From Amanita rubescens (Eukaryota > Basidiomycota > Agaricomycetes > Agaricales > Amanitaceae), in NCBI GenBank assembly GCA_015039365.1, contig WION01000074.1, positions 62,001 to 126,000 on the forward strand: a stretch of DNA of 64,000 nt. Reading direction: 5' to 3'. A program made the position numbers and the translations under genes. How positions within the stretch are numbered: position 1 is the stretch's first letter; every line of letters begins with the position of its first letter. The notes beneath the pieces are model-generated. The model was not told the origin of the DNA and did not search any database. It worked only from the letters and a program-made list of their open reading frames with translations. Of this stretch, positions 5,994 through 13,489 are shown piece after piece.

Positions 5994-8783
5994 ATGGATG
6001 ATCTTAGAAGGAGATTCCAAGAAACCATGAGGAACATTGACGATGAACTAGAGGACCTTGAAGCAGGAGAAAGAACTCGCCTGCTGGAACAGAACAGTGG
6101 ACTTCGTGACAGGCACACGAATATAGAAATTCGTAGACGCAATGCGGATGAGATCCTTAAAAGATTCATCCCTGACAGAAGTCCACCATGTATGAATACT
6201 AGAGAACAAGTCTTGGATATTAGAAAAAGACTTGCAGAAAGATTCGCACCAGATAGGAATCCTGAACAAATTAGCAAAGATCGTAAATCAATCTCTGAAT
6301 TTAAAAAGGAGATTGATGAACAAATTCCGATGCCAGATCTAACTTTTAATAAAGTTAGAGAGGAATTTGGCAAACGATCAACCGTTCAAAAGCCTATAAA
6401 TCCAGCAGATTGTATCCCTGAAACAATCAAACCATCATCCAAAGCCATGGGAAAACGCAGAGAAAGATCCAAATCTTTAGATAGATCTCATAGACCTCGT
6501 AGTAGACAGAGGCTAAATGAACCCACTCCAGTGGAACCCCCACCGGCAGTAGTTCCCCGAAGATCTAATCGTGTTCCCAAACCAATTATACGTAAAGACA
6601 ATGCGTATGGTGAAAAGAAAGCAGTTGAAATAGAAAAAGAAATTCTCAGACAAAGAGATCTGATCAAATATCAGATTGACAATTACGAGAATGACTTTGG
6701 TGGTCGTATCCCGAATAAGGATGCGGCTACACGCTTCAATCCAACTGCTAAAACACCACCCTCAAGATCTATGGATATAGATCCAAAGGCAACGATGGCT
6801 AGGATGATCAAAGAGTGTGGAAATGACTTCATGCATTTCTTACTCGCGAATATGATACCAAGAGAAGAAATTCGAACGTATCAATATAGGGATATATATA
6901 AGATCAAAGGTGAAAATATTGATCTATATAAGCAGTGGCGAACTGCTATGGAAGACGAGTTCAAATCTCTCCAAAATAGAGATATATGGGAATTAATGGA
7001 ATTACCAAAAGGGCGTAACCCAATAAAGTGTCGTTGGGTTTATGATATTAAGTCGGATGGCCGTAAAAAGGCACGACTTGTCGCCAAAGGCTTTAGCCAA
7101 CGCCCGGGATTGGATTATGATGAAACATTCTCGCCGGTAGCGAGATATGAAACAATTAGACTACTTCTGGCAACAAGTGCTTTAGAAAATTGGGATATTG
7201 AAGCACTTGACGTTAAAACCGCTTTCCTCTATGGCGACTTAGACGAGGAAATATATATGCAACAACCAGAAGGTTTCATCATTAAAGGACAAGAATCTAA
7301 AGTATATAAACTTAAGAAAGCTATTTATGGCCTAAAACAAGCATCGTACGCTTGGAATAAACAAGCAGATAAATCCTTGAAGTCCCTAGGATTTAAACGA
7401 TGCTTAGCCAACTCTGGCATATATGTCAGAACCACAGATAAAGATATTACCATATGTGTAATATATGTGGACGATATACTTTTTATAGGAGACAGAACCG
7501 AAACAATTTCATATATCAAAAAGGAGTTTATGAAAATGTGGGAATGTCGTGACCTAGGAAAAGTCAAAGAATACTTGGGCATTAGAATCAATTACGACCG
7601 AGCAATTGGTACGCTTGTAATAGATCAAGCTGCCTATGCAAAGACAGTCGTTGAACGCTTTGGCTTGTTAAATTGCAAGCCGGTGTCAACTCCTTTACCT
7701 GCAGGATATGTACCTGCTAAAAACACCTCTGAAGCATCCTCCGAAGATAGATCCTATTATCAACAAATAATTGGATCGTTATTATATCTCGCCTTAGGAA
7801 CTAGGCCTGATATTGCTTATGCTGTCATTTTAATGTCGCAATTTTCTGTTAATCCATCTTACGACCACATCCAAAGGGCGCTTTATATAGTAAAATATAT
7901 AGCGCACACCCTTGACACACGAATTACCTATTCCAGAAATGGGAAAGGCTTCGTTGCCTATGCAGACGCAGATTGGGCGTCTGACAGAGAGACTAGAGTC
8001 TCGGTTACAGGCTATGCCTTAACTTTGGCAGGGGGTGCAGTTTGTTGGGTTTCTCGAAAACAGAAAACAGTTGCGTTGTCATCAACGGAAGCTGAATATA
8101 TGGCAATGTCCGATGCCTCACGTCAAATCATGTGGGTGCTAAACCTATATCAAGAATTAGGTTTCCCCTTGGGCGGCATTGACCTTCTCCGCGACAATCA
8201 GGGTGCGATATTTCTGGCATCAAACCCTGCACAACAGCACAAATCAAAACACATTTCTATTCGCTATCATTACATTAGGGAACGTGTTGAACAAAAAGAG
8301 ATCAATCTTTATTACGTTCCCACCAATCAACAAATAGCGGACTTAATGACTAAGAACCTGAATAGAGAGAAAATTCAGTTCTTTATAAATGAATTAGGAA
8401 TCACCGTTAATGTTACTCCATATCCCACTATCAAAATGCATAGTGCAAGTCACTGGATACACCTTTCAGCCGAAGGGTTAAATGGAGTTGAAGCAACATT
8501 CATGTATACGAACAAGCGACAAAATTTCATTCGTGATATGCTTGATCCGAAAGTACCAAAGGATACGTTCATGAATAGAAAAGAAGATCTTCTGCCAAAA
8601 CCAGTTAGAGATCGTATTATGAAGATATACGAACCTATAAGGCAATCAAAGATAAAAAGATCTTTTAAACGAGAAGACATTAATATGTTGGACTCGTGGA
8701 ATCTTTTAAAGACATTAACGGATGAAAACAAATTCCTAGTAGAGTTCATTAAGAAGAAATGGCGGATAAATATTCTAGGATGA
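5994..8783 (+). CDS. copia-1 reverse transcriptase-RNase H (second part of broken polyprotein)
   Basis: This is the same frame as the upstream gag-integrase ORF. The frame is open from 5874, and the first ATG is 5994. An acidic/basic linker leads into the copia RT (CRWVYDIKSDGRKKARLVAK, DVKTAFLYGDL, YVDDILF). RNase H of the copia type follows (ADADWASD, SSTEAEYMA, DNQGAIFL, KHISIRYHY, ADLMTK). The C-terminal 110 residues after RNase H are an extension without recognised domain. Without readthrough of the TGA at 5871 this part would not be made as a fusion. Confidence 0.9.
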   Translation: MDDLRRRFQETMRNIDDELEDLEAGERTRLLEQNSGLRDRHTNIEIRRRNADEILKRFIPDRSPPCMNTREQVLDIRKRLAERFAPDRNPEQISKDRKSISEFKKEIDEQIPMPDLTFNKVREEFGKRSTVQKPINPADCIPETIKPSSKAMGKRRERSKSLDRSHRPRSRQRLNEPTPVEPPPAVVPRRSNRVPKPIIRKDNAYGEKKAVEIEKEILRQRDLIKYQIDNYENDFGGRIPNKDAATRFNPTAKTPPSRSMDIDPKATMARMIKECGNDFMHFLLANMIPREEIRTYQYRDIYKIKGENIDLYKQWRTAMEDEFKSLQNRDIWELMELPKGRNPIKCRWVYDIKSDGRKKARLVAKGFSQRPGLDYDETFSPVARYETIRLLLATSALENWDIEALDVKTAFLYGDLDEEIYMQQPEGFIIKGQESKVYKLKKAIYGLKQASYAWNKQADKSLKSLGFKRCLANSGIYVRTTDKDITICVIYVDDILFIGDRTETISYIKKEFMKMWECRDLGKVKEYLGIRINYDRAIGTLVIDQAAYAKTVVERFGLLNCKPVSTPLPAGYVPAKNTSEASSEDRSYYQQIIGSLLYLALGTRPDIAYAVILMSQFSVNPSYDHIQRALYIVKYIAHTLDTRITYSRNGKGFVAYADADWASDRETRVSVTGYALTLAGGAVCWVSRKQKTVALSSTEAEYMAMSDASRQIMWVLNLYQELGFPLGGIDLLRDNQGAIFLASNPAQQHKSKHISIRYHYIRERVEQKEINLYYVPTNQQIADLMTKNLNREKIQFFINELGITVNVTPYPTIKMHSASHWIHLSAEGLNGVEATFMYTNKRQNFIRDMLDPKVPKDTFMNRKEDLLPKPVRDRIMKIYEPIRQSKIKRSFKREDINMLDSWNLLKTLTDENKFLVEFIKKKWRINILG

Positions 8784-8787
8784 CTTA

Positions 8788-8798
8788 GCGAGGGGGTG
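8788..8798 (+). other. copia-1 polypurine tract
   Basis: GCGAGGGGGTG directly precedes the 3' LTR. Copia-2 has GCGAAGGGGTG in the same place. This is the expected primer site for plus-strand synthesis. Confidence 0.75.
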
Positions 8799-9205
8799 TG
8801 ACGAAGTTATCTTATCTAATCTAAGATAACAAGGAGATCTTATCTTATCTGCTTACTAAGCAGATTAGGATATATATATAGATAGAACCTTGTAGAAGGT
8901 TCTAGCACGCTTGCATCATCCTCACTGCGGATGGCGCCATATGACACCATAGCTGCGCATGACATCAGCGCAGCTCCATATTTCCATATATGAGTATGAC
9001 ATATGTAGTTACATATATTTACCTATGTTGTTACCTATTAGGACACAGACAGTATATAAACCTGCCATGTACCGTAGAATAGGAACAAGCTCTCTTAACC
9101 TCCTACCACCATCTTCTCAGCTGAGTGGTCAGCTACTGTACACATCGGGTAAGCTATTGCTTTAACTCCTCGACGCTGCGCTACTGGGCGTTTTCCCTTT
9201 CGTCA
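8799..9205 (+). repeat. copia-1 3' LTR
   Basis: 407 bp, equal to the 5' LTR except for one extra TA in a TA run and two substitutions seen by eye. It ends TTTCGTCA, followed by the target duplication CCATC at 9206-9210. Confidence 0.97.
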
Positions 9206-9692
9206 CCATCCACCAATTCGGAATTGACCTCTTACGCCGAATCCTCACTGCTGACATAGAACGCTTCTACGAACAAGCCATCTTAGACGTCAGGAATGAA
9301 ATACACCCTCCATTCATCCTTAATGACGATCCCAACGATCTCGTCGCCATCCATCACAGCTTTGACGCTCATAGGATCGCACCAGATGCACAGCATATCC
9401 TGGAACTCACGAACAGAACCGAAATCGGAGCAATCGCCTTAGCCGATCTAGCAGATCGAATCAAGGAGATCGCCGAATCTTCTAGACGGACTACCGCATG
9501 GACAGAAGACCTGTTCACCAAAGGAGCTAAACTGCAGCAACTCTCTCACAACGCCTACGAAGAAGTTGCCCACGTCATGATGGAATTAGATCTCCATCAG
9601 AATCTTATACCTTCTACGCCCGTCGCCCAGACCGCTGAAAGATTTAAGAACCTCGGACGCTCACTCATCCCCCAACACAATCTTTATCGATT

Positions 9693-10070
9693 ATGGAAGG
9701 GAACGCAGAACAGACCCAACAGATCCCCACCATCTCCAACGCTGTATCAGCCTCCACCCCATCCGCCTTTAACATCGGCGCCTGCGATGGTCGAGAACGT
9801 CTCGCCCGCATTCACCAGGAAATCTCGGATTTCCTCCACTACCAGTCCCACGTCCGGCTTTTTGCCGCCACATCCCTACCATCAACGGTCCCTCGTCCTG
9901 ACGACGAATCAAAGGAGCGCATCATCAAGCTCCTCAAAGAAGAGAACCGACGTCTCAAGGTCCTCCACAAACTCCTCAACTCGCTTGAGGCCAACAACGA
10001 AGAACTCGTCCAAACGTATACGGACACACCCACCAACTGGAATGCAGGAGGATGGAATCAAGACGAATGA
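9693..10070 (+). CDS. overlapping ORF in gypsy-1 ORF3 3' part, coiled-coil-like
   Basis: 125 codons lie in a frame shifted against ORF3. The C-terminal half is charged and looks like a coiled coil (KERIIKLLKEENRRLKVL), while the ORF3 reading of the same bases is low-complexity S/T/P. This composition suggests the shifted frame may be the selected one here. Gypsy-2 does not have an obvious equivalent in the same relative frame, so the call is weak. Alternatively gypsy-1 has a frameshift that moved the true coding frame. Confidence 0.3.
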   Translation: MEGNAEQTQQIPTISNAVSASTPSAFNIGACDGRERLARIHQEISDFLHYQSHVRLFAATSLPSTVPRPDDESKERIIKLLKEENRRLKVLHKLLNSLEANNEELVQTYTDTPTNWNAGGWNQDE

Positions 10071-10198
10071 CTTCGCCGTCTTCGTCGACAACTCAGCTGG
10101 CTATCATCCTTACGACGATGAAGACGCCCGCCACAACCTCGACACCTAGAGGATACCCGCATATCGTTGTTGCGGTCAACAACGTAGAGGAGAGCTAG

Positions 10199-10716
10199 TG
10201 TTACAAACACGGTACGGACTCCTACATTATGATTACATGACACGTTGGACATGGTTACTTTTTCGTATATGCCTACTCCTTCGTCACATTCCCATTATGT
10301 TCATCAAACGGACTACCTCATTCCCTTATCAATCCCCATTCCGTTTACCCTATGCCCAACCCCTTGTTCATACGCGTACCATCCCTTATGCCTCCTGTTT
10401 TACCTATACTTGCTATCGCCCTTGTTCTACTTACGATACGGCTGTGTTTCTGTACATGTATATAAACTGATGTACTGTAACGTCGAACCTTAAGTTCGAC
10501 TTAGTTTGTCTTTGTCAATATCACTTCTCATCTCGCCTAAAGAACGTCGTTTCTACTCCGTTCATTATCGCTCTCAAAGATAAGACTCCTTCTAGTCATC
10601 TTATCACTTAGCTTATTCGTTCACCTATTGTTTGACTTGTCCGTTGGACTTAGTCTACTTTGTCAAGCGCTCATAGCGTGGACACATTGTAGGTGGAGAT
10701 TGACGTGATCATAACA
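10199..10716 (+). repeat. gypsy-1 3' LTR
   Basis: 518 bp from TGTTAC to ATAACA, preceded by a purine-rich GTAGAGGAGAG tract. It resembles the gypsy-2 LTR at both ends and in the block TAAGTTCGACTTA (10491-10503). A TATATAAA at 10459-10466 lies about 32 bases before that block, which would put the block at the 5' end of the transcript. Confidence 0.85.
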
Positions 10717-10920
10717 GATTGTAGCAACAAGGCTACTCTACCACTTACAGTACCCCGTTCCCATTCAAGTCGTCTACAAAGGATTCAACCCTGCCCATAT
10801 AGCAATTGCAATTCGTGAGCAAGCCACCACAATATTTCCATTATGATGACCGAGCCCACCTGATGTGGTACACGAGCAAAAAGCTCTATTTAAACTCAAG
10901 TCTAATGTGCAGGACCAATA

Positions 10921-11188
10921 TCATTGTTTCCTTGAATGGTATGAGTCTCTCGGGATTGGAATGGGATGATAGGTTACAGGGGTCGAAGGGTACGAAGCCG
11001 GCCGCAAGTTGTTTGGGATTGGAATAGTATGATAGGGCACGGGGGTTGAAGGGTACAATTCGCCATATGAGGCCAGCAGCGAGTTAGTATGATAGGGTAC
11101 GGGGGATGAAGGGTACGAGGCTGGCAGCGGGTTCTTTGGAATTGGAATCACATGATAGGGAATGGGGGTCAAAGGGTACAAGGCCATG
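10921..11188 (-). pseudogene. RecQ-like gene, last exon segment (C-terminal repeat tail)
   Basis: On the minus strand this reads as a proline-rich protein repeat (PASYPSTPVPYHTIPIPNN and variants) ending in a stop at 10921. If gypsy-2 and one copy of its GGTGG duplication (11189-11193) are removed, the frame is continuous with the RecQ-like exon at 21797 and above. The segment is therefore the original C-terminus, now about 10.6 kb away from the rest. On the DNA level it is a degenerate tandem repeat of about 60 bp, roughly four units. Confidence 0.65.
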
Positions 11189-11193
11189 GGTGG

Positions 11194-11644
11194 TGTTACA
11201 ACACGGTACGGACTCCCGCATTATGCTTACATGATACGTCGGACATGTTTATTTTCTTTATGCATACCTTACTCGTCGTTCCCCTTATGCTCGATTCATA
11301 CGGACTAACTCGTTCCCTTTTATATACCATCCTTGTTCCACATATGACGCCGTCCTTATACTTACTTTTGTACTTATGATTATTCACTAATTAGTACGTC
11401 TCATTGTACTTGCTAGTATAAGTACCGCATGTATTCTAGAGTCGAACCCTAAGTTCGACTTAGCTGTTTATTGTCGTCTGACAATATAACCTTGCTCTTA
11501 ACTCATCTATCATAATCGTCCTCAGATCCTAAGTCAACGTCTTGACTTAGTATTGAACTTATAATCTTAACGTTTGACTTAAGACTTGTAATCGTGACTA
11601 GAGTTGCCGTTGCAACTTAGGTTGAGATTAACGAGTTCGTAACA
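11194..11644 (+). repeat. gypsy-2 5' LTR
   Basis: 451 bp, TGTTACAACA to TTCGTAACA, so the ends are inverted repeats (TGTTAC/GTAACA). It contains GTATAAGT at 11416-11423 as TATA-like element, and TAAGTTCGACTTA at 11450-11462 about 33 bases later, the same spacing as in gypsy-1. Confidence 0.97.
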
Positions 11645-11646
11645 AT

Positions 11647-11659
11647 TAAGTCGAACTTA
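11647..11659 (+). other. gypsy-2 putative self-priming primer-binding site
   Basis: TAAGTCGAACTTA begins two bases after the 5' LTR and is the exact reverse complement of TAAGTTCGACTTA at 11450-11462, the probable 5' end of the RNA. This is the arrangement of Tf1-type elements, where the transcript start folds back and primes minus-strand synthesis. No tRNA match was recognised. Confidence 0.6.
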
Positions 11660-11735
11660 TCAATAAGCCTGAACATCGATTCATTGGCATTTGATAACAT
11701 ACACTTCGACGAACTTCCGGAAAGCCAGCCCGTAG

Positions 11736-12419
11736 GTTACTGGCCACGTTGTCAAAACGGATTGGAGAGCTCCACCAAACAGAGCTACACGAGATCGTAA
11801 AGGGAATTACGTTCTTGACGGATACTACGTCAGATTAAATGGTGCAAAACGAATCTGGGAAGACTTAGGAGGAAATCCAGTTAAAGAACAAGAATTCTGG
11901 ATACCACAAAAAGAAACCAGACCTCCGAACGAATCGCATTATTATTTCGCAGATCTATATCTTCAGGAACAGCACATCAGATTCGATCACCTTACAGAAC
12001 GTTGGATAGCATCCGAAACACAAGAATTTGTCCCTAACGAATACTTCAACACCCCCACTTGGATAAAAGGGACTGTTGACGCTCTACCAGAGAACTTAAG
12101 ACCGAGAACTCTCCTTTCCATACAAACAACTACAAAAGGCAAAAAGAAAGCAAATTTTGGCCTAAATAATAGTGAATCCGAGAAAGAAGAAGATACAGAT
12201 CAAAAACCCGATCTATCTCTTGATTTTCTCAGTGACCTTTCAGTTGGAACGACACCAACACCTGCCCAACAACCGACCAATCCCGAACCAGGTCCTTCGA
12301 ACCCTAAAGAAGAAAAGGACGAAGAAGACCCGTTTGACTCTGACAGAATCGAAGTAGACGAACCTAAACCCGATCCAACTCCACCACGCAGAGATCCATC
12401 ACCCCCACCATCACCAAGA
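11736..12419 (+). other. Met-less open N-terminal extension upstream of the gypsy-2 gag ATG
   Basis: The gag frame is open from the TAG at 11733-11735 to the first in-frame ATG at 12420, a span of 228 codons without a single Met. The translation looks like real protein (for example LNGAKRIWEDLGGNP, HYYFADLYLQEQHIRFDH, then an acidic/proline-rich linker into Gag). In all three frames only one ATG occurs, at 11839, opening a 9-codon uORF. ACG at 11757 has A at -3 and G at +4 and could be a non-AUG start. An upstream exon is the alternative, but no ATG exists from the predicted transcription start to here. Confidence 0.6.
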
Positions 12420-13478
12420 ATGTCTGGAGGAAGTACAGACCCTATACCCAACCCACGAACCCCTAGTCTCATCGGAGATCTCCCTGAATTCAAAGGGAAG
12501 CGAAAGGATGCCAATACGTTCATAGAAGATATCGAAATCTTCTTTGACATGAATCCTGAACGGATGAATACAGACCGTTTAAAGATCCTTGCTGCCCTGA
12601 ATAAGATCTCAGATGGAGCTAGACAATGGAAAAAGAATAAATTAGCGGAATTACGAAAATCACGCGCTACCGTTGAAGGAGGCGTCACAAGACCCGCTTT
12701 ATTCGATGACTGGGAAGCATTCAAACTATCATTCTTGACAGATTGGGGAGAAGTTGATCCAAGCGGAAATGCATACACGAAAATTCTCAATCTACAGAAC
12801 AGATCGTCCATGAAAGGAAAGAAACAGATGACCTTACCTAATTATGTCAATCAGTTCAAGGAACAAATCACGAAAGCAGGAATCGAAGGAGAAGCAGCAT
12901 TCCATATGTTCGGAAAAGGACTTACAGCACCTGAGTTCGAAAAGGCAATGCTCATGAACCCAAAAACGTTACAAGATTGGTACGACATTGCTATCAAACT
13001 CGACAACATCCGAACCCGTTCATACGCTTATTCCCCCCGATCTGGAAATGGTCATTCATCATCCTCTCATAACGACGAATCATGGGCTATGCAGATCGAT
13101 CATAAATTTCTAGAACAAGAAGAAGACCCGGAGTTAGAACTTATGATCAGATCTATGTCCAAAGAAGAAAGAGAACGATACATCAAAGAAGGTTTATGTT
13201 TTATCTGCGGAATCAAAGGACACATGTCAGGGCAATGCCCGAAGAAGAAAAGAAACAAAGGGAAAGGCCGATTTAAAGGAGGAAGGAAAAGAGGATTCAC
13301 GCCCAAACGTCACATTCGAGCCACATCAAATGATGGTGACGGAAATTGGGAAGAAGAAGAAGTCCGAGAGTCTAAACCAAATTACACCAAGAACATCCGA
13401 GCGCTGATGAAAGGGATGTCAACCGACGAAAAGAATGATCTATTACTATCTCTTGCCGATGATAACGAGGATTTTTGA
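12420..13478 (+). CDS. gypsy-2 Gag
   Basis: 352 codons from the first ATG; translation may begin earlier in the Met-less extension. The capsid-like retrotransposon Gag domain runs from about residue 20 to 200 (FKGKRKDANTFIEDIEIFF, FEKAMLMNPKTLQDWYDIA). A single CCHC zinc knuckle follows (CFICGIKGHMSGQCP), then a basic stretch (KGKGRFKGGRKRGF) suited to RNA binding. The gene ends at TGA 13476-13478 directly after a run of five T. Pol lies in the -1 frame and overlaps by only a few codons. Confidence 0.9.
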   Translation: MSGGSTDPIPNPRTPSLIGDLPEFKGKRKDANTFIEDIEIFFDMNPERMNTDRLKILAALNKISDGARQWKKNKLAELRKSRATVEGGVTRPALFDDWEAFKLSFLTDWGEVDPSGNAYTKILNLQNRSSMKGKKQMTLPNYVNQFKEQITKAGIEGEAAFHMFGKGLTAPEFEKAMLMNPKTLQDWYDIAIKLDNIRTRSYAYSPRSGNGHSSSSHNDESWAMQIDHKFLEQEEDPELELMIRSMSKEERERYIKEGLCFICGIKGHMSGQCPKKKRNKGKGRFKGGRKRGFTPKRHIRATSNDGDGNWEEEEVRESKPNYTKNIRALMKGMSTDEKNDLLLSLADDNEDF

Positions 13479-13489
13479 CAGTGGGACTC

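Larger units (their letters stand above)
879..9205 (+). mobile_element. Ty1/copia LTR retrotransposon copia-1 (8327 bp)
   Basis: Two LTRs of 405 and 407 bp begin TGACGAAG and end CTTTCGTCA. By eye they differ by two substitutions and one TA insertion, so the insertion is young. The order is LTR, primer-binding site, 0.83-kb leader, small ORF with a membrane anchor, gag-protease-integrase-RT-RNase H, polypurine tract, LTR. Integrase before RT is the Ty1/copia order. One in-frame TGA at 5871-5873 interrupts the polyprotein. The element is inserted in gypsy-1 ORF3. Confidence 0.97.
615..10149 (+). pseudogene. gypsy-1 ORF3 main part, interrupted by copia-1 (coding parts 615-878 and 9211-10149)
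   Basis: The frame runs 615-878, is interrupted by copia-1 plus one TSD copy, and resumes at 9211 without loss of phase to the stop at 10147-10149. Around the break the ORF matches the gypsy-2 ORF3: RYNYHCADLIE against QYNYHCADLIE before it, and DLLRRILTADIER against DLLRRLLTADIER after it. The C-terminus (GYHPYDDEDARHNLDT) resembles the gypsy-2 end (GYQHDDDAMHNMNT). Counting from 63 the full frame is about 584 codons, nearly the same as the 583 of gypsy-2. The function is not recognised; it may be an accessory or second Gag-like protein, but this is inference. Confidence 0.65.
1..10716 (+). mobile_element. Ty3/gypsy element gypsy-1, 3' portion, split by copia-1
   Basis: The first codons are the end of a chromodomain pol gene very like the end of pol in gypsy-2. 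They are followed by the same extra-ORF arrangement and by a 3' LTR at 10199-10716 that starts TGTTAC and ends ATAACA. The 5' end lies outside the window, so the distal TSD cannot be checked; the 5 bases after the LTR are GATTG (10717-10721). The element is interrupted by copia-1 at 879-9205. Removing copia-1 and one copy of its CCATC target duplication rejoins the reading frame exactly. The element lies about 200 bp past the stop codon of the disrupted RecQ-like gene. Confidence 0.85.
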
